NCBI GenBank assembly: GCA_916610825.1
Contig: OU744450.1
Coordinates: 1,116,001 to 1,180,000, forward strand
Direction of reading: 5' to 3'
DNA from: Haliclystus octoradiatus
Taxonomy: Eukaryota; Cnidaria; Staurozoa; Stauromedusae; Haliclystidae
Length of the DNA: 64,000 nucleotides
This document shows, piece by piece, positions 24,501-36,106 of the stretch. The notes under the pieces are model-generated. The model searched no databases and had not been told where the DNA came from. It saw only the letters and a list, made by a program, of their open reading frames with translations. The stretch's first letter is position 1. The number at the start of each line of letters is the position of its first letter. The position numbers and the translations under genes are program-made.

Positions 24501-27500
24501 ATTTTGTCTTCTGTAAAAAGAGTAAAAGACTTCTGGATAATGGGTTTCGAAAATTTGCAATCAATCGTGTTGGGTTTGATTCAGTGTCACGAACTCATGA
24601 GAACCATGCTCTCAACAGTAAGCAGGGAAAGCGCAACTCATTTATAGAAAGAGAATAGTTTTATACGCTGCCTTCGAAATCACGTGCCTTCAAATCGTTT
24701 GCGTCAATCGACCCTGTGAAACGAGACCTCCTCTTTGACGTCATAATGATCTAATACTCGGGAGCAGAGAAGGTAGAAAGTAGTCAGCATTGACCTGAAT
24801 AAGCATCCAGCCAAAAAAGAATTAAATTTCAAGAAAAAGAAAGATAGATAACACTGCATGCTGGGACAATACTATAATTATAAATACAGCATTTTAACTA
24901 ATATGATTTTACTACAATATTTACATTCTAATAAATGTCTTCGGTTCAGGTACTAAATAATACTAATTTTCCCATTGTTTCAAATTATGATACGATGAGA
25001 ATTGTCCTTGTTTTGAGCCATGATTTCATCTGATTTACCGTTAATTACATCAGTCTTTGCAGGGTCTGTATTATTAGTTTCACAATTTAATTTGTCAAAT
25101 GCATCTTGCACTTCAATTTTTGCAGGCTCGCCAATCGATTCACTATCAACTTGAACATTATTCGGAGTTTCTTCAATGATGTTTTCATTTCTACTAGGGT
25201 CACTAGATATCTTTACGTCATTTCGATTAACCTTTTGAGAAGAGAAGGTAGAATTAATATTTAACAAGCGAGCAATTTCTATTTTCAATTTCGTATTTTC
25301 AATTTTCAGTTCTAAATTATGTTGATTGTCAATCTGTGAGCGACCTAATTGTTCTGGTAGCTTAGTCCCCATCTCAACCAATTCTATGTTTTCTCGAACT
25401 CTAAGCTCATATCCTCCAATCTCTTTCTTAAGGTTGCTGTTAAGTATTTCAAGTTCTTTCATTATTTTCTGTTGCTTTTCTGAATTGATGATCGAATCAT
25501 TTACAAGTATATCATATGCTTTTTCTCTTGTTTTTAATTCCTTTTCAAGAATTTGATATTTCAAAAGCAGATCCTTTTTCTCACTATCAAATTCTTTTAT
25601 CTTTCCATAATCAATTTTCCTTTGGATATTATATTTAACTTTACAATCTTTTAAATCTGATTTCAACATCATGTTTACATGTAAAACCTTCGCAAGACTG
25701 TTTTCTATACCAACATATTTCGCTGCCAGTGCTTTATTAATTTCATTATTCATTTTAAGTTTCAATATTATTCTTTCTTTTGAAGCTAAATCACGATCCA
25801 TTTCATCGAGATCATTCTGAAGTAATACAAATTTATCTTGAAATCCTTTTAATTTTGTTTTGTTGTTACTATAGCCACAGAGAGGTAGAGTAAATACAGC
25901 TTTTCTTTCAGTATTATCGTCTTCATCAGCTCTTGGTATGGCATCGTTGATTAATTTCATTTTTAATTGCCTACATTCTTGTACATTTGTATCGAGCTGT
26001 TTTGCAAGCATCTTTCTTTCACATTCAGTTTTAGTTAGGATTAAATCCAATTTAACAAAACGCGAAAACATTCTTTTAACAAGCATTTTATCTGTTGAAA
26101 ATCTATTTTCTGTGTTATTATTAGAAAACGTGGATTCATTTTCTGATAGTTCCGATTCAGTTGAATTTGTGTATTCCGACGAAGAAGATCTTCCTGACGA
26201 TGAAGACATTGAAATGTCATAAATGCTACTTTCATCACCACTCCCCGCATCCTCGTGTTCTGATTGGTTAATAAATATAGGTTTAGATCCTTCATTATCG
26301 TCGTCAGATTCAATACAACCGCTGCCGTCTTCTAGAGATTTCATCATCAGTTGACCTTCAACATGTTCAACTTTGAAACGCCTATAGCAATCATTATGTA
26401 AAATAGTTAATTCAAATGTATGAACAAATTCTAAAATGTTAAACGATTGATTGTTGATAAACTTACCCAACTACTGCATTCATTGTATCCTCCGTCAAAG
26501 GTTCGTCCATAATTAGTTTTCTTTGATTTTGCTTACAGTTATATTTATTCTAACAATGGAACAAACGTTGATACTGGTTTGTAATCAGAACACTTTCTAA
26601 TCGAACACGCGCAATGATATATATATATACTTACTCATTCGATATGGATGCGCGCTTCTTCAAATCAAATGATTGTGACGTCAAATTGCTCAATCTCATA
26701 TTCGCTTGAGTTAAATCGAGAATCAGAGCGGGCAAGAGTGACATTGTAAGACTATCATCATACATCATATATGGTTGCTGCACATATGAGTGACTGAATC
26801 GTAGGACAAGAGATGAGAAGATTTTTTTCTAAACTGTTATCAGGTCTTCTGCGATCTATCGCATAAATCATAACGTTTGTACTTCGTAAAATGCGTAAAT
26901 GTAGTAATGTAGACGGTGTCGCCCTAACGAAGGCACCCGTATCACTCCTCTATTTCTAGAGGAGTGGTTCTTTTCGCTAAGAGCAATGATTTAAACGCTC
27001 TTTACTGATATCAGCCGCGACACTGCAGATCAATTTCAACAGATTTCATGGCAGATGGGTCTCGATTGTCAATGCGCAACGATGCGCCGCAGCTACTCAC
27101 AATGCAATTCCCTCTGGACCATTCCACCCGCCATCCTCAAATGGTACTCATTTGATGTTTCAGATAAAGTCAAGGCTGAGTTGACCTTAGGGGGATTTGA
27201 ACCACAGTCGATCAGATATGATCCAGTCTGAAGTTCGGTTGCTCTGCCATCTGAGCTAATCCTCCTAAAAATGCGTAAAAAATCTAAGATGCTTCCGATA
27301 TCACAGAGGATAAGTGTGCTACTGATTCTGAACATAGTTTATATAGACATGCAGAGTTACATATTTCCTGACTGGTATATGTTGAGAATTCAGGGATAAA
27401 AACAAAAAAGAAATATAAATATAATAAACACTTTAAACAGTCCATAACATCAAAGACTTATTTTAAAACGCACAATGCAGCTCAGGAAAGTTAATGAAAA

Positions 27501-29957
27501 AGGCAAAACAAATTTCTTTTTCTACTCAATTGCATAGAAATTCAAATTTAGTTTGATTACAGTGTCTTGATAATTAACAAACAATCACAAAATGTTTCAC
27601 GTAATACAAAATATAGCAAGAAATATAGAGGAAAACTATGTGCAACAGCTTGGCTTATTTATTATCTCATACCTTTCATACTTAGCAGGATTCGGTTGTT
27701 CCTTATAAGCAGCAAACAAAAGAGAGTTAGATGAAGTACCCCATTTAAAACGAGATCTATTTTCTTTCTTCCGATAAGGTTCATCATTGTCCTCAATTGG
27801 ATTCTCAATCGGACGCCGCTTTGACACATACTCTTTATAGGCTGTAGAAACACAAATCTCAAAATAAATCAAGTTGATGCAATAGAATATATACAGACCA
27901 GCAGCTACTTTATACATTAGCTCAGCTATACCGTCACCAATTCAGAGCTGAATAATTCTTGAGGGCGAGACTGACCGCTAGAATAGAGACGAGGTCGTAC
28001 TGAAATAACGATGTTGGATTTCACCATCGATGGAATGACCGTTATAGGCAGGTAGCAGCTGTAAAGAGATGGTATGCATACATCGCAAATCAATGCAAAT
28101 ACGGCGCCCTTGGAACAAATGATTCAGGTGTATTTTTAGGCAAGGTTGAGTAATACCTTAGAACGGAGATTTTTATAGTCTTTGAGAGGTAAGTAAAGGT
28201 ATTACAATAAAAAGAAAATACCTGTTAGGTAGTTAAATAAAATTGCTTGAGATAGCCTTGCGGTTGAATTCTAGGTCTATTTATTCGAGTTTGCTTAATA
28301 TATCCTGCATTCAAAACCTCATATTATAACTAGCTTCTAAGCAAATACCCCACTTTTCAAGTTTTCATTCATCCATCTCAGAGGTAGCACTATAAAGAAG
28401 GGATTTAACTAAGCAAGCTCAACTGCAGATGAATTTAAAATTCATTTGATCAGACGTGAAAGTATTACGAAGGGTTGAGACATTAATACTCACTTTCTGC
28501 TACCTCTCTCTTCTTATTTAGAAACCATGCATATAATTCCTTGCGTTTCGATTCTCGCATTGGTGTTCCTTTGTTCAAATGTTGCGATAAATGAGATTGA
28601 TTCAATCCTGTAGTAGCAACAGCCTCTTTCTGTGGAACATTGTGTTTATGCATGTAAGCGAGGATATATTTAGATACAATCCAAGGAGATGTCCTAGAAT
28701 TGAAAGTAGAAGCCGTCAAATATACTACTCCTGTGACTGTAGTCATGTTTCCTCCGGCATACCGAAGTTTAATGATCTTGAATGACGAGTGACATGCCAA
28801 CATATTAACACCAGCACTGAGGCCCACTGACGAATGTGAGAAGTTGGCAGGTTAACTTTTAACGTGTTATCAGGGCGAGGCATCTCTTGCCCTAGCCTAG
28901 CTCCACAAGCTCCATTATTCCGCTACTTTACATCCTGTATGCGAAACGACAGTTCGTAAAGTGAAGTACAAGGGCATGTGGCACAGGTCAGTCCTCTTGT
29001 ATTTCTTTTCAGGTTCTGCATGACTACGTGGATTGCGCTTACCTCTGAAGAAGACTATCTTATCATTTGGAAAGGGTGAATGAGTTGTGAAACGTACGGT
29101 TTTCAACAACCTATGCGCACACCTCCACGCATATATATATGAACACTCAGTACAAATACCAATTCCGTTCCGCAAAATACCATAGCCATCTTTAGTGATC
29201 TTCAGACAATCGATTGACACCGAAGTAGGCATATAATGGCCATGTAGGACTCCTGATTAATACCTATAATATGGGTACCTTAACGTACACCTTGGGATAT
29301 CTGTATGAAGTTAGGAACGTACTCTCAAGCAGGGGACATCAAAAGGGGGCAATCTTCAACCAAAGGCTATAGAGAAAATTCAGATACATTTATATACATG
29401 CATATACTAAACCCGTAATTGTTCCAGGATTCCAGAAGGATATTGTTGTCAGACTTTTAGGATTTCCAACTCACTACAGAATTCAATCAGGGTTTAATGG
29501 GTTCATTTGGTAACGAATGACCTGCACAGCCGTAAATCCTATCCTTGGGGGCTGCGACAACCCCCAATAAAATATGCAAATATCAAGCATTTAGCTACGG
29601 CCATGCTTACCTGATCATATTTTCAAGTATTTCTTTATCATCTCGATCGTCGTCGTCCTCCAGTTCAAGATGAGATGATTCATCGTGATTGCAAACAGTC
29701 GGCGATGTTTCCGATAGTTCTTGTTCCGTACTTGTCCCAGTTGAAGAATTAATAACATCATCTTTAGGAGAAGTAGGTATATTTTCTATTGCATTATGAT
29801 CATGATCATTATTATCAGTTTGGGTTGATTTGGTTTTGCTATGATCTGAAGTTTTGAAAATTTGTTTAAACGAATCATATTTCACGCCACTCTCCAGTAA
29901 AGCATTTAAAATCTCTTTTTGTAAATTTGTAAGTGGAAGACGTTGTATTAAGTCCAT
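21561..29957 (-). CDS. HNF1: HNF1-type POU-homeobox transcription factor, complete, 6 exons
   Basis: Spliced protein is 600 aa; vertebrate HNF1A/B are about 560-630. Exons: 29957-29611, 28693-28494, 27841-27673, 23947-23781, 23245-22620, 21854-21561. The N-terminal dimerisation segment has [17 protein letters not shown]. The atypical POU-specific domain (about 130-182) has [19 protein letters not shown]. The homeodomain begins [18 protein letters not shown] in exon 3 and finishes with [16 protein letters not shown] in exon 4, with the HNF1-specific extended loop split by the intron. Exons 5-6 give a Ser/Pro/Thr-rich C-terminal region, as in family activation domains. HNF1 binds an inverted GTTAATNATTAAC-like site as a dimer and drives gut, liver and kidney-type programmes in animals studied (family knowledge). 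The start is the ATG directly after TTG at 29960. Intron 3 is 3.7 kb and hosts a nested gene. Confidence 0.95.
22048..22112 (+). mobile_element. tRNA-SINE fragment in HNF1 intron 5
   Basis: CAATCGAGGCATAATTGCCA through GTAGTGTCGCGGCG matches the middle of the SINE at 24114-24470 (GACAATCAAGGCCTATCTGCC, GCAGTGTCGCGGCTGAG). Confidence 0.6.
23262..23425 (-). mobile_element. Degenerate TA-target MITE in HNF1 intron 4
   Basis: ACTGTAATACCTGCTATAGC and CACCTGTCTGTTGTGGTCAC match the family; the centre and right part are diverged. Old copy. Confidence 0.5.
24114..24470 (+). mobile_element. tRNA-derived SINE, near full length
   Basis: Head resembles a tRNA gene: TTAGCTCAGTTGGCAGAGC (A box) and GTGGTTCAAATCCTCC (B box). 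The body runs on for about 280 bp, with GCAGTGTCGCGGCTGAG and a 3' part GAGGAGTGGTACGGATGCC. A second copy lies inverted at 26912-27266. I reject a functional tRNA because the body continues and copies are dispersed. Confidence 0.85.
24980..26510 (-). CDS. Coiled-coil protein nested in HNF1 intron 3, complete, 2 exons
   Basis: Spliced protein is 481 aa. Exon 1 is 26510-26467 ([15 protein letters not shown]) and exon 2 is 26381-24980, joined across an 85-bp intron with GT-AG ends; without splicing the frame stops at once after exon 1. The region near residues 25-115 is acidic and Ser-rich ([23 protein letters not shown]). Residues about 120-400 are rich in Glu, Lys and Leu with heptad-like spacing, consistent with a long coiled coil (for example [19 protein letters not shown]). 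The tail is polar and ends in SHRIII. I do not recognise the family; a cytoskeletal or centrosomal scaffold would fit but is only a guess. It is transcribed in the same direction as its host and lies between two inverted SINEs. Long uninterrupted frame with preserved coiled-coil pattern argues for a real gene. Confidence 0.8.
26912..27266 (-). mobile_element. tRNA-derived SINE, near full length, inverted copy
   Basis: Reverse complement matches 24114-24470 over its whole length: tRNA-like head (ends AGGAGGATTAGCTCAGATGG on the minus strand), middle CAGTGTCGCGGCTGATATC, and tail GAGTGATACGGGTGCC. It lies about 400 bp upstream of the nested gene's start. Confidence 0.85.
28015..28085. repeat. 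Possible old TA-target MITE remnant
   Basis: AATGACCGTTATAGGCAGGT and CAGCTGTAAAGAGATGG resemble the MITE segment CACTATAGACAGGTGGCC / CTGTATAGAGGTG. Weak. Confidence 0.35.
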
Positions 29958-30987
29958 CAATTATTACCTTGATTTTAAATTATAACCAACTAAACGGAAA
30001 CAATTGATTCTGGCGTTCAGGGTTAAATATTACAGCGAATCTTAGTTTGACTACTTTGAATCACAACGGCACAGCGGAGATAGAAAATCACATCAAATGT
30101 CAACAATTAAATTTGACACCTAACACAGCTGGTTGCATATCAAACTTCCGCCATGCAGAAAAATCAAAAGATGGTATTTCACGTCCGGTGGTTACGTCAC
30201 GAAGGTTTCCCCTACATTTCTAGTGGGGTTTCCCTTACTCGTTTGCATACCAATCGTAATTTATTCAAAAACGTTGTTATATTCTTTTTCCAAATGATAG
30301 ATAGACATATCTTATTTGCATAATTTAAAAAAGATTTAAGTTCACATGCATACAGGTAGTACAACATGTTCACAAGTATAGCTAGTAAGACTGTTAATGA
30401 AAACAAGCTTATTTGGTACTGATATTGAGATGAATACTATAACATTAAAAATAGTTGAGAACTTAACAGATTACTAAAAAATCATTTTCACCAATCTACT
30501 GTGTGCACAATTGACCTATGAACAAGCGTCCTAGTTTAGATCAAGCATTACTTTTATCAATTAAACAATAAACAAATGAATTGAAAGCATTCAAATGGGT
30601 CGCTATGTTTGACGTTTCAATTATTAGATGCCGCTGAATGATAAGTATCGGATGGGTACAACTGCCAATTAATTGAATAATTATGTATTCATGTGTTTGA
30701 TTATCAATTGTATTGATATTAATATTTACGTTCATTCTGAATAAAAATATCTATTTCATCCTATGGTCCATAGTTTGATGCAAGGAGTACATTGATTTAT
30801 TAGATATACAGTAGCTAATTATTAGCTAAAATTGTTTGTGTGAGCAGTGCTACATGGTTGCGCTCAGTACAATGTTAATGTTATTACTATTTTAAAGCTG
30901 ATTATAAGTTAGAAATAAAAAATATTTTAGACTGCAATTAACTGCAGTGCCATCATGAATGAAATTGTCATTATAAACTGTCATAAT
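29958..30987. other. Intergenic HNF1 promoter and SLC52A 3' flank
   Basis: Holds the presumed HNF1 promoter (near 29958-30200) and, beyond it, the 3' region of the riboflavin transporter. TTAATTGAATAATTA near 30669 resembles part of an HNF1 half-site arrangement but is common in AT-rich DNA. No gene seen. Confidence 0.4.
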
Positions 30988-33216
30988 CTACCTGCAAACG
31001 GCACATGCGTCTGGGTAAGTGAATTGTGGGTCAACAGTTACCACTAAGAAGGTTGATATTGCTCCGACTAACGAACCAACTTGAATGCTGACACCACACC
31101 ACAGTAGTGCTTTTTTTCCTTGGTTACGCATCAATGAGCTAATTGCAAGTTTTAGATAACTGACAATTCCCATGGCAACTGTACAGACCATGACCTAAAC
31201 ATCAAATATAGATGATGACATCGTCATTTCGTTGAATCAGTTAATAATAAACACAACATTTTGACTTGGAGATTATTGAACTTGAAAAGGTCTCAAATTC
31301 TTAAAACAATTTAAATGTTGGAATGAGAAAGAGATTATGTATCATACAAATTGTGAAGACAAAGTCAAATATGGTCCCTAGAGAGGCGTGTCATACGGGT
31401 CCTGGCCCCAACAATGCAACTGGAAAGTGGGACGATGAACAACGTTGAGCATATAAGAGATTGTATGATAAGTGGAAGTAAAAACTAGTTGATTACGAGG
31501 ATATTAAGTTCAACGCCATTCCCTCATGCAATACATGCATGTTGCGCTACTTGTTCCTACAGTTTCAAACAACTTCAACCGTTTCAAAACTTTCAAGGCC
31601 TTGTTTGATGCTAGGGCCAGTTCACAATTGCAGCTTTTACAAGAACAGTAATTTTAGGATCAAACCCTTCACATGGGTCAATTCTATTATCAAAATACGA
31701 ATTTGACTTTCAGTGAGGTCTGAAATGAGATTAGATTGTACTTAGTAAGTAACAATTTCGTATCAATCGTAAGTATTTAGTAAAGGTTTGTACTGGAAGT
31801 GTTTGGTGCTTCACCTAGACTTCCAGCCGTGTGTCGATATTGGTTGTGTGACTGCGCCTTGTGAATCGCAAATGATCCATTTTGATGACTAGAACAATCA
31901 GTACAGAATTACAAATAAGATTTTTCACTTACAATTATGACGCCGCCAGCAGCAGAAGAATTCATCGGAGGGCATGGACTATTACCTCCAACAACAACAA
32001 CATAAATAGCAAGAATAGTATATACAAATGACATTGCAACAATTTTTAAAACATTTTGCAACTCAATCCATTGATAGAGGAAACATGCAACTGGATTAGC
32101 AATCGCTTGTAAAATAAGAGTTATGTGATAAACATTAGCACCATACGGTTGACATGCGTACGGTTGAATAGAAGGAACAACCCCATTGACGATACCATTT
32201 AGCCATCCTTGTAATACTAATAGAAATAGAATACCACGCAATGACATATCTGGTGCAGCATTTGTATCTTCCACTGTTGTGGAGTAGACACCACTAACTA
32301 AGGAGCTTTTTGAATGTGTTTCTTTATCTGGAAGAGATGATTCACGATCGCCAGTTTCGTTGTCATTGAAAGGGCCTTCGTTGATACCCAGTGGACTTGT
32401 TTCATATCTTCTAGGTTCATCATTTTCCTCGCCATCTACAGGAACCTTTTCGTTCTTTGCCTTTGACCATATATTTAAAGCAATAAAAGCAAGTATGCTG
32501 AAAACGACCATAACAAATAGAAAAAAGAAGAATGCACCAACTGATATTGATGGTTCTGTAGGTGCCAAGGTTAGGGGTTTACTAGACGTTGAATTTGGAG
32601 AAGTTGTATTCATAGTGGTTGCATTCGTAGATGTTGAATTTGTGATAACGTTATATTTGGTCTTATAACACACATTTCCATTTGAACCTGTCCCCTGCCC
32701 CAGGGCAACAATTGCTGGGATTAAAGCACTCAAACCAGCCCCAATAAAAAAGGAGGACATATAATTTTTCTTGAAATGAGCCATATAAGGCAAAAATGTT
32801 ACTGAAGACGAACAATCAACAAAAGATAAAAAGAACGTAAGGGTTAATAATGCGCTTGCATGCTCATTGCCTCCAATAACAGTTGTTTTATCCCAGACGA
32901 AAGATAACAAAAAACAACTAAATCCTCCAAAGCCAAGTAAACCATAGATTATTGGTAATTCTTTAAATACGTTTGGAAAAAACTTATAACCAAGTGTAAA
33001 TATCAAAGGCCCAATGTTTGCTAGCTGTATTATAACCACAAGATATGATGCTAGTTGAAAACTTTCAGGTACTTTCAACATCATAATTGGCAGCTGCAAC
33101 CAAAGCCCATTGACGGCAAGCCATGACGACCAACCAAAAGCAACAACTAAAAGTGCAACAGGAATAGATAATTCACGAGTATTTAACCATTTTCTAATAC
33201 TATCCAGTAGCTCCAT
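30988..33216 (-). CDS. SLC52A: SLC52A-type riboflavin transporter, complete, 2 exons
   Basis: Exon 1 33216-31933 and exon 2 31194-30988 give 496 aa; human SLC52A proteins are about 445-470. These are plasma-membrane carriers that import riboflavin. The N-terminal helices start LVVAFGWSSWLAVNGLWLQL, the family opening (GMGSWVAINGLW-type). Further membrane segments follow, with FVDCSSSVTFLPYMAHF as another family hallmark. About 10-11 membrane segments are expected. A Thr/Asn/Ser-rich loop (NSTSTNATTMN) carries several potential N-glycosylation sequons. A polar loop with Glu, Asp and Ser separates the two halves. The C-terminus is FTYPDACAVCR. An in-frame ATG at 33288 would add 24 residues; I prefer 33216 because the conserved part begins soon after it. 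Subtype (A1, A2 or A3) cannot be decided. Confidence 0.92.
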
Positions 33217-33770
33217 TATCGCAAAGTGATATTTACTTGCTTTGGTTGAGTACAGGCTCAAATAAGATGCTACAAATGAGCAATTCAAGACAAGTGCGCT
33301 CTAGCGCTAAGGTCAAAGATGGAGGAATGTTCTGTCGTCTTTTGTTGAAGAGATTGAAGACAACATGAAATGGAGACAGAAATGACGCGTAATTTCAACG
33401 CACTGACGCACTGCTTTGGGAGGGTCGCGTAGGTCTATCATCGTAAAATTTAGCTTGGACGTAAGTTTATATCATATGGTGCGACGATCGACAGGGATTT
33501 TACAATAATTTTAACAGCTTCATTCTAGCAGTAAAATGCTGCAAAAATCAAGCAATTTTAATAGAATATAGAAAATTGGGTCGCAAATGAGTTTTTAATT
33601 TGCTATCTGCCTGGACGGAATAGATGCATCGCATTGCTCGAACATGGCCTAGAAAGATTAAGATAAATCACTGAATTGTGAAGTGATCTGCTCAATGCTC
33701 GTTTAATATTGCAGTTTCTATAATGAGACGTACATTGCTTATTTCTGCTACAGATCTATGTTTCTATATA

Positions 33771-33843
33771 AATGAATAGAGTCTATGACTACACATTTTC
33801 CACAAATACAGAAAAATGTGTAGTCATTGACTCTATTTATTTA
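33771..33843. repeat. Short foldback, 30-bp arms, 2 mismatches
   Basis: AAATGAATAGAGTCTATGAC leading to TACACATTTT is mirrored by AAAAATGTGTAGTCATTGAC leading to TCTATTTATTT, with a loop of about 12 bases. A strong stem-loop if transcribed. Confidence 0.8.
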
Positions 33844-34179
33844 TCTACAGTTCTGTCATTTACTGACATTGAGCACTATAACACTGCAATTGTTCAGTCA
33901 CGGAATTTATGCTGTATTTTATGGTAAATAACATTTGTTGTAAGGTCACAATACAAAAATACTCTGACGAGTAAGATTTTGATGACATGGACCAGGAACT
34001 AAATATTTGACGTATCTGTTGAAAAGATGGATATAATGAATGGGTGATGCATGGTATATACATATGAAATTGGTTCATGAGAAAGACCCTATCGACGGGA
34101 CCTATCAGTTCTCCATACAGTATGTAACACATCCAACGAAGACGTATACATCATGTAAGAATTGCATATGAAGAGATAC

Positions 34180-34375
34180 GACGAATACCTCTGCGCCTCA
34201 ACAGTCGATGCCTATCTGTAATGAAATATGTTGACATTGATCTGCAGTTTTGCAACTGAGATCCGTAAAAAAGCATTTTCAATCATTGCTCTTAGCGAAA
34301 ACAGTCACTCATCTAAAAAAGAAGAGTGGTACGGTCGCCTTACGTAGGGCAATACCCTCTCGATTTCTTATTTCT
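34180..34375 (+). mobile_element. tRNA-SINE fragment, 3' two-thirds
   Basis: GATGCCTATCTGTAATGAAA, TTGATCTGCAGTTTTGCAAC, CATTGCTCTTAGCGAAAACA and GAGTGGTACGGTCGCCTTAC follow the order of the SINE at 24114. The tRNA-like head is missing. Confidence 0.75.
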
Positions 34376-35334
34376 AACCTCGAAATCATTAAATATAAGC
34401 ACCAAATTGTTTTCGAGCACAAAATAAAGTTTAGATCATTATCATTGCCGATGATATGAAGTTATAGACAATATATAGTTGGCTGGATGTTCCATTCCAA
34501 GACACTCTGCAATTGTTTCAAAAACACGATAACAGATCTTCTCAACTCTGGCCATCTTTCTAGCAGTTATGGTTTTGGAACTTGTTGCAGCTGACAAGTG
34601 ATTTTCCTTATACATCTTGGTAACCGAACCCCGTTACTAACTCATTACATGAATGATGCGAACTTATTAATCATCACTGACCAAATCACATAGGAGATCT
34701 TGGTATCTTTATAACGTAAGGTGTATTTATAAGTGATTCTTTATTTCCGAATAAAGGATGATGATTTCCTCAGTAACTTGTCCTTCATTTTGCGGTCAAA
34801 ATGATAAAAATATATCATATAATACATTAATTAATTATATAATATTTTATTCTATTTATTCGTCATTAATTAATTAATGCTGTATACTTTTTATAATTGT
34901 AAATTTTTTCTAATGCTATACTAACATTTTATTCTTAAATATTATATTGTATACATTTTAAAATCAGCCTTGTGAAAACAAGCCTTGCATGGCCCTGAAT
35001 AAATATACGCATGATGATGTCATAAAAAATACAATCGGCCAATAAGGGAGTTATACCGCAAATAGGTCCATTTACATACAGCCAAATAATATTATTTACC
35101 GTCAAAAATCATGCCAAGATCGGCATAACAAAAATAACGGCTTAAATGTCAATGTCTGATAGCTTTTGTGGGGTTCTTTGTGCGGCAAATATCGAGGACA
35201 AGTTTTGAATAACGTGACCGTCTATGCTATATTTTAATCAATACCAACACAGCTGTCTATTACAAATAAGGTGTTTTTTATTGCAAGTATAGGTCTTTCA
35301 GGACTGCCATTAATAAAAATGAAACTTAATAACA

Positions 35335-35490
35335 CAGGCATGAGAGCCGAGCTCAGTCAAAAACGAGGAAAATTTTTACTTGGAAAATTACCAAAACAAT
35401 AGCAAGACTAGTATTTTCTATGAATTTACTTTGTTCTAAGCCGATGGAAAACGAGGAAATTAGCTTTTCCGAGGAACTCTCTCATGCCTG
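35335..35490. mobile_element. 156-bp MITE with CAGGCATGAGAG ends and ATAACA duplication
   Basis: Starts CAGGCATGAGAG and ends CTCTCATGCCTG, a perfect 12-bp inverted repeat. The hexamer ATAACA directly abuts both ends (35329-35334 and 35491-35496), a likely target-site duplication. No open frame inside. Confidence 0.85.
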
Positions 35491-36106
35491 ATAACAGCAT
35501 ATTTCTGCATGTTACGATTCAAGAGTACGCTTATCTTTATCATGACCTGTCAATTAAGGCCACCTCTGCCTAGTGGTCAAAAATTTTTCAATTACTGAAC
35601 AAACAGGCATCATGCTAATTAAAGATCATAGAAATTGTTTTATTAAATTATTGCTTCAGAAGCTCTATATATTACACCTATAATAGCCAAATAAATTACG
35701 TGCATTTTAATTAAACTGCTCTATATTAGATTAAAAGTCCAAATACAAAAGCTTTTATTGATGAAACTTGAAGGTTGTTTAGTATGTAATAGAAGTCATT
35801 GCCAAGTCGATTACCATCAGGGCGGGCTGCCGGATAGTTAAAAAAGTAAATGTAATCTAATTAATTAAGTTTTAATTATATCTCCCGTTTGTGGAAGTAT
35901 ATCTGCATATCATGATTAATGGTGAAGATGAGATGATTTATTGTCGAGTGATATGTTTATCACTAACTTTTTTAGTTAATGACGCATCAAGAACGCAATT
36001 ATCTACTGCATCTTTTCACCATAACAGTTAGAAAACATGGTGCGGTCAATACAGTTATAATTGACCGCTGTTCGACCAATCGAATTGCTCGATTTTCGTA
36101 TTGACC

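Larger units (their letters stand above)
33300..36106. other. Intergenic upstream of SLC52A
   Basis: Contains the presumed SLC52A promoter, a short hairpin (33771), a SINE fragment (34180) and a small MITE (35335). The frames at 33860-34132 and 34250-34459 show no domain; the latter overlaps the SINE fragment. AT-rich remainder with nothing recognised. Confidence 0.5.

Noticed and set aside
29100-29160. Gene in the frame 28915-29232 (-)
   Set aside because: It lies in HNF1 intron 1 and shows no domain or splice-consistent extension.
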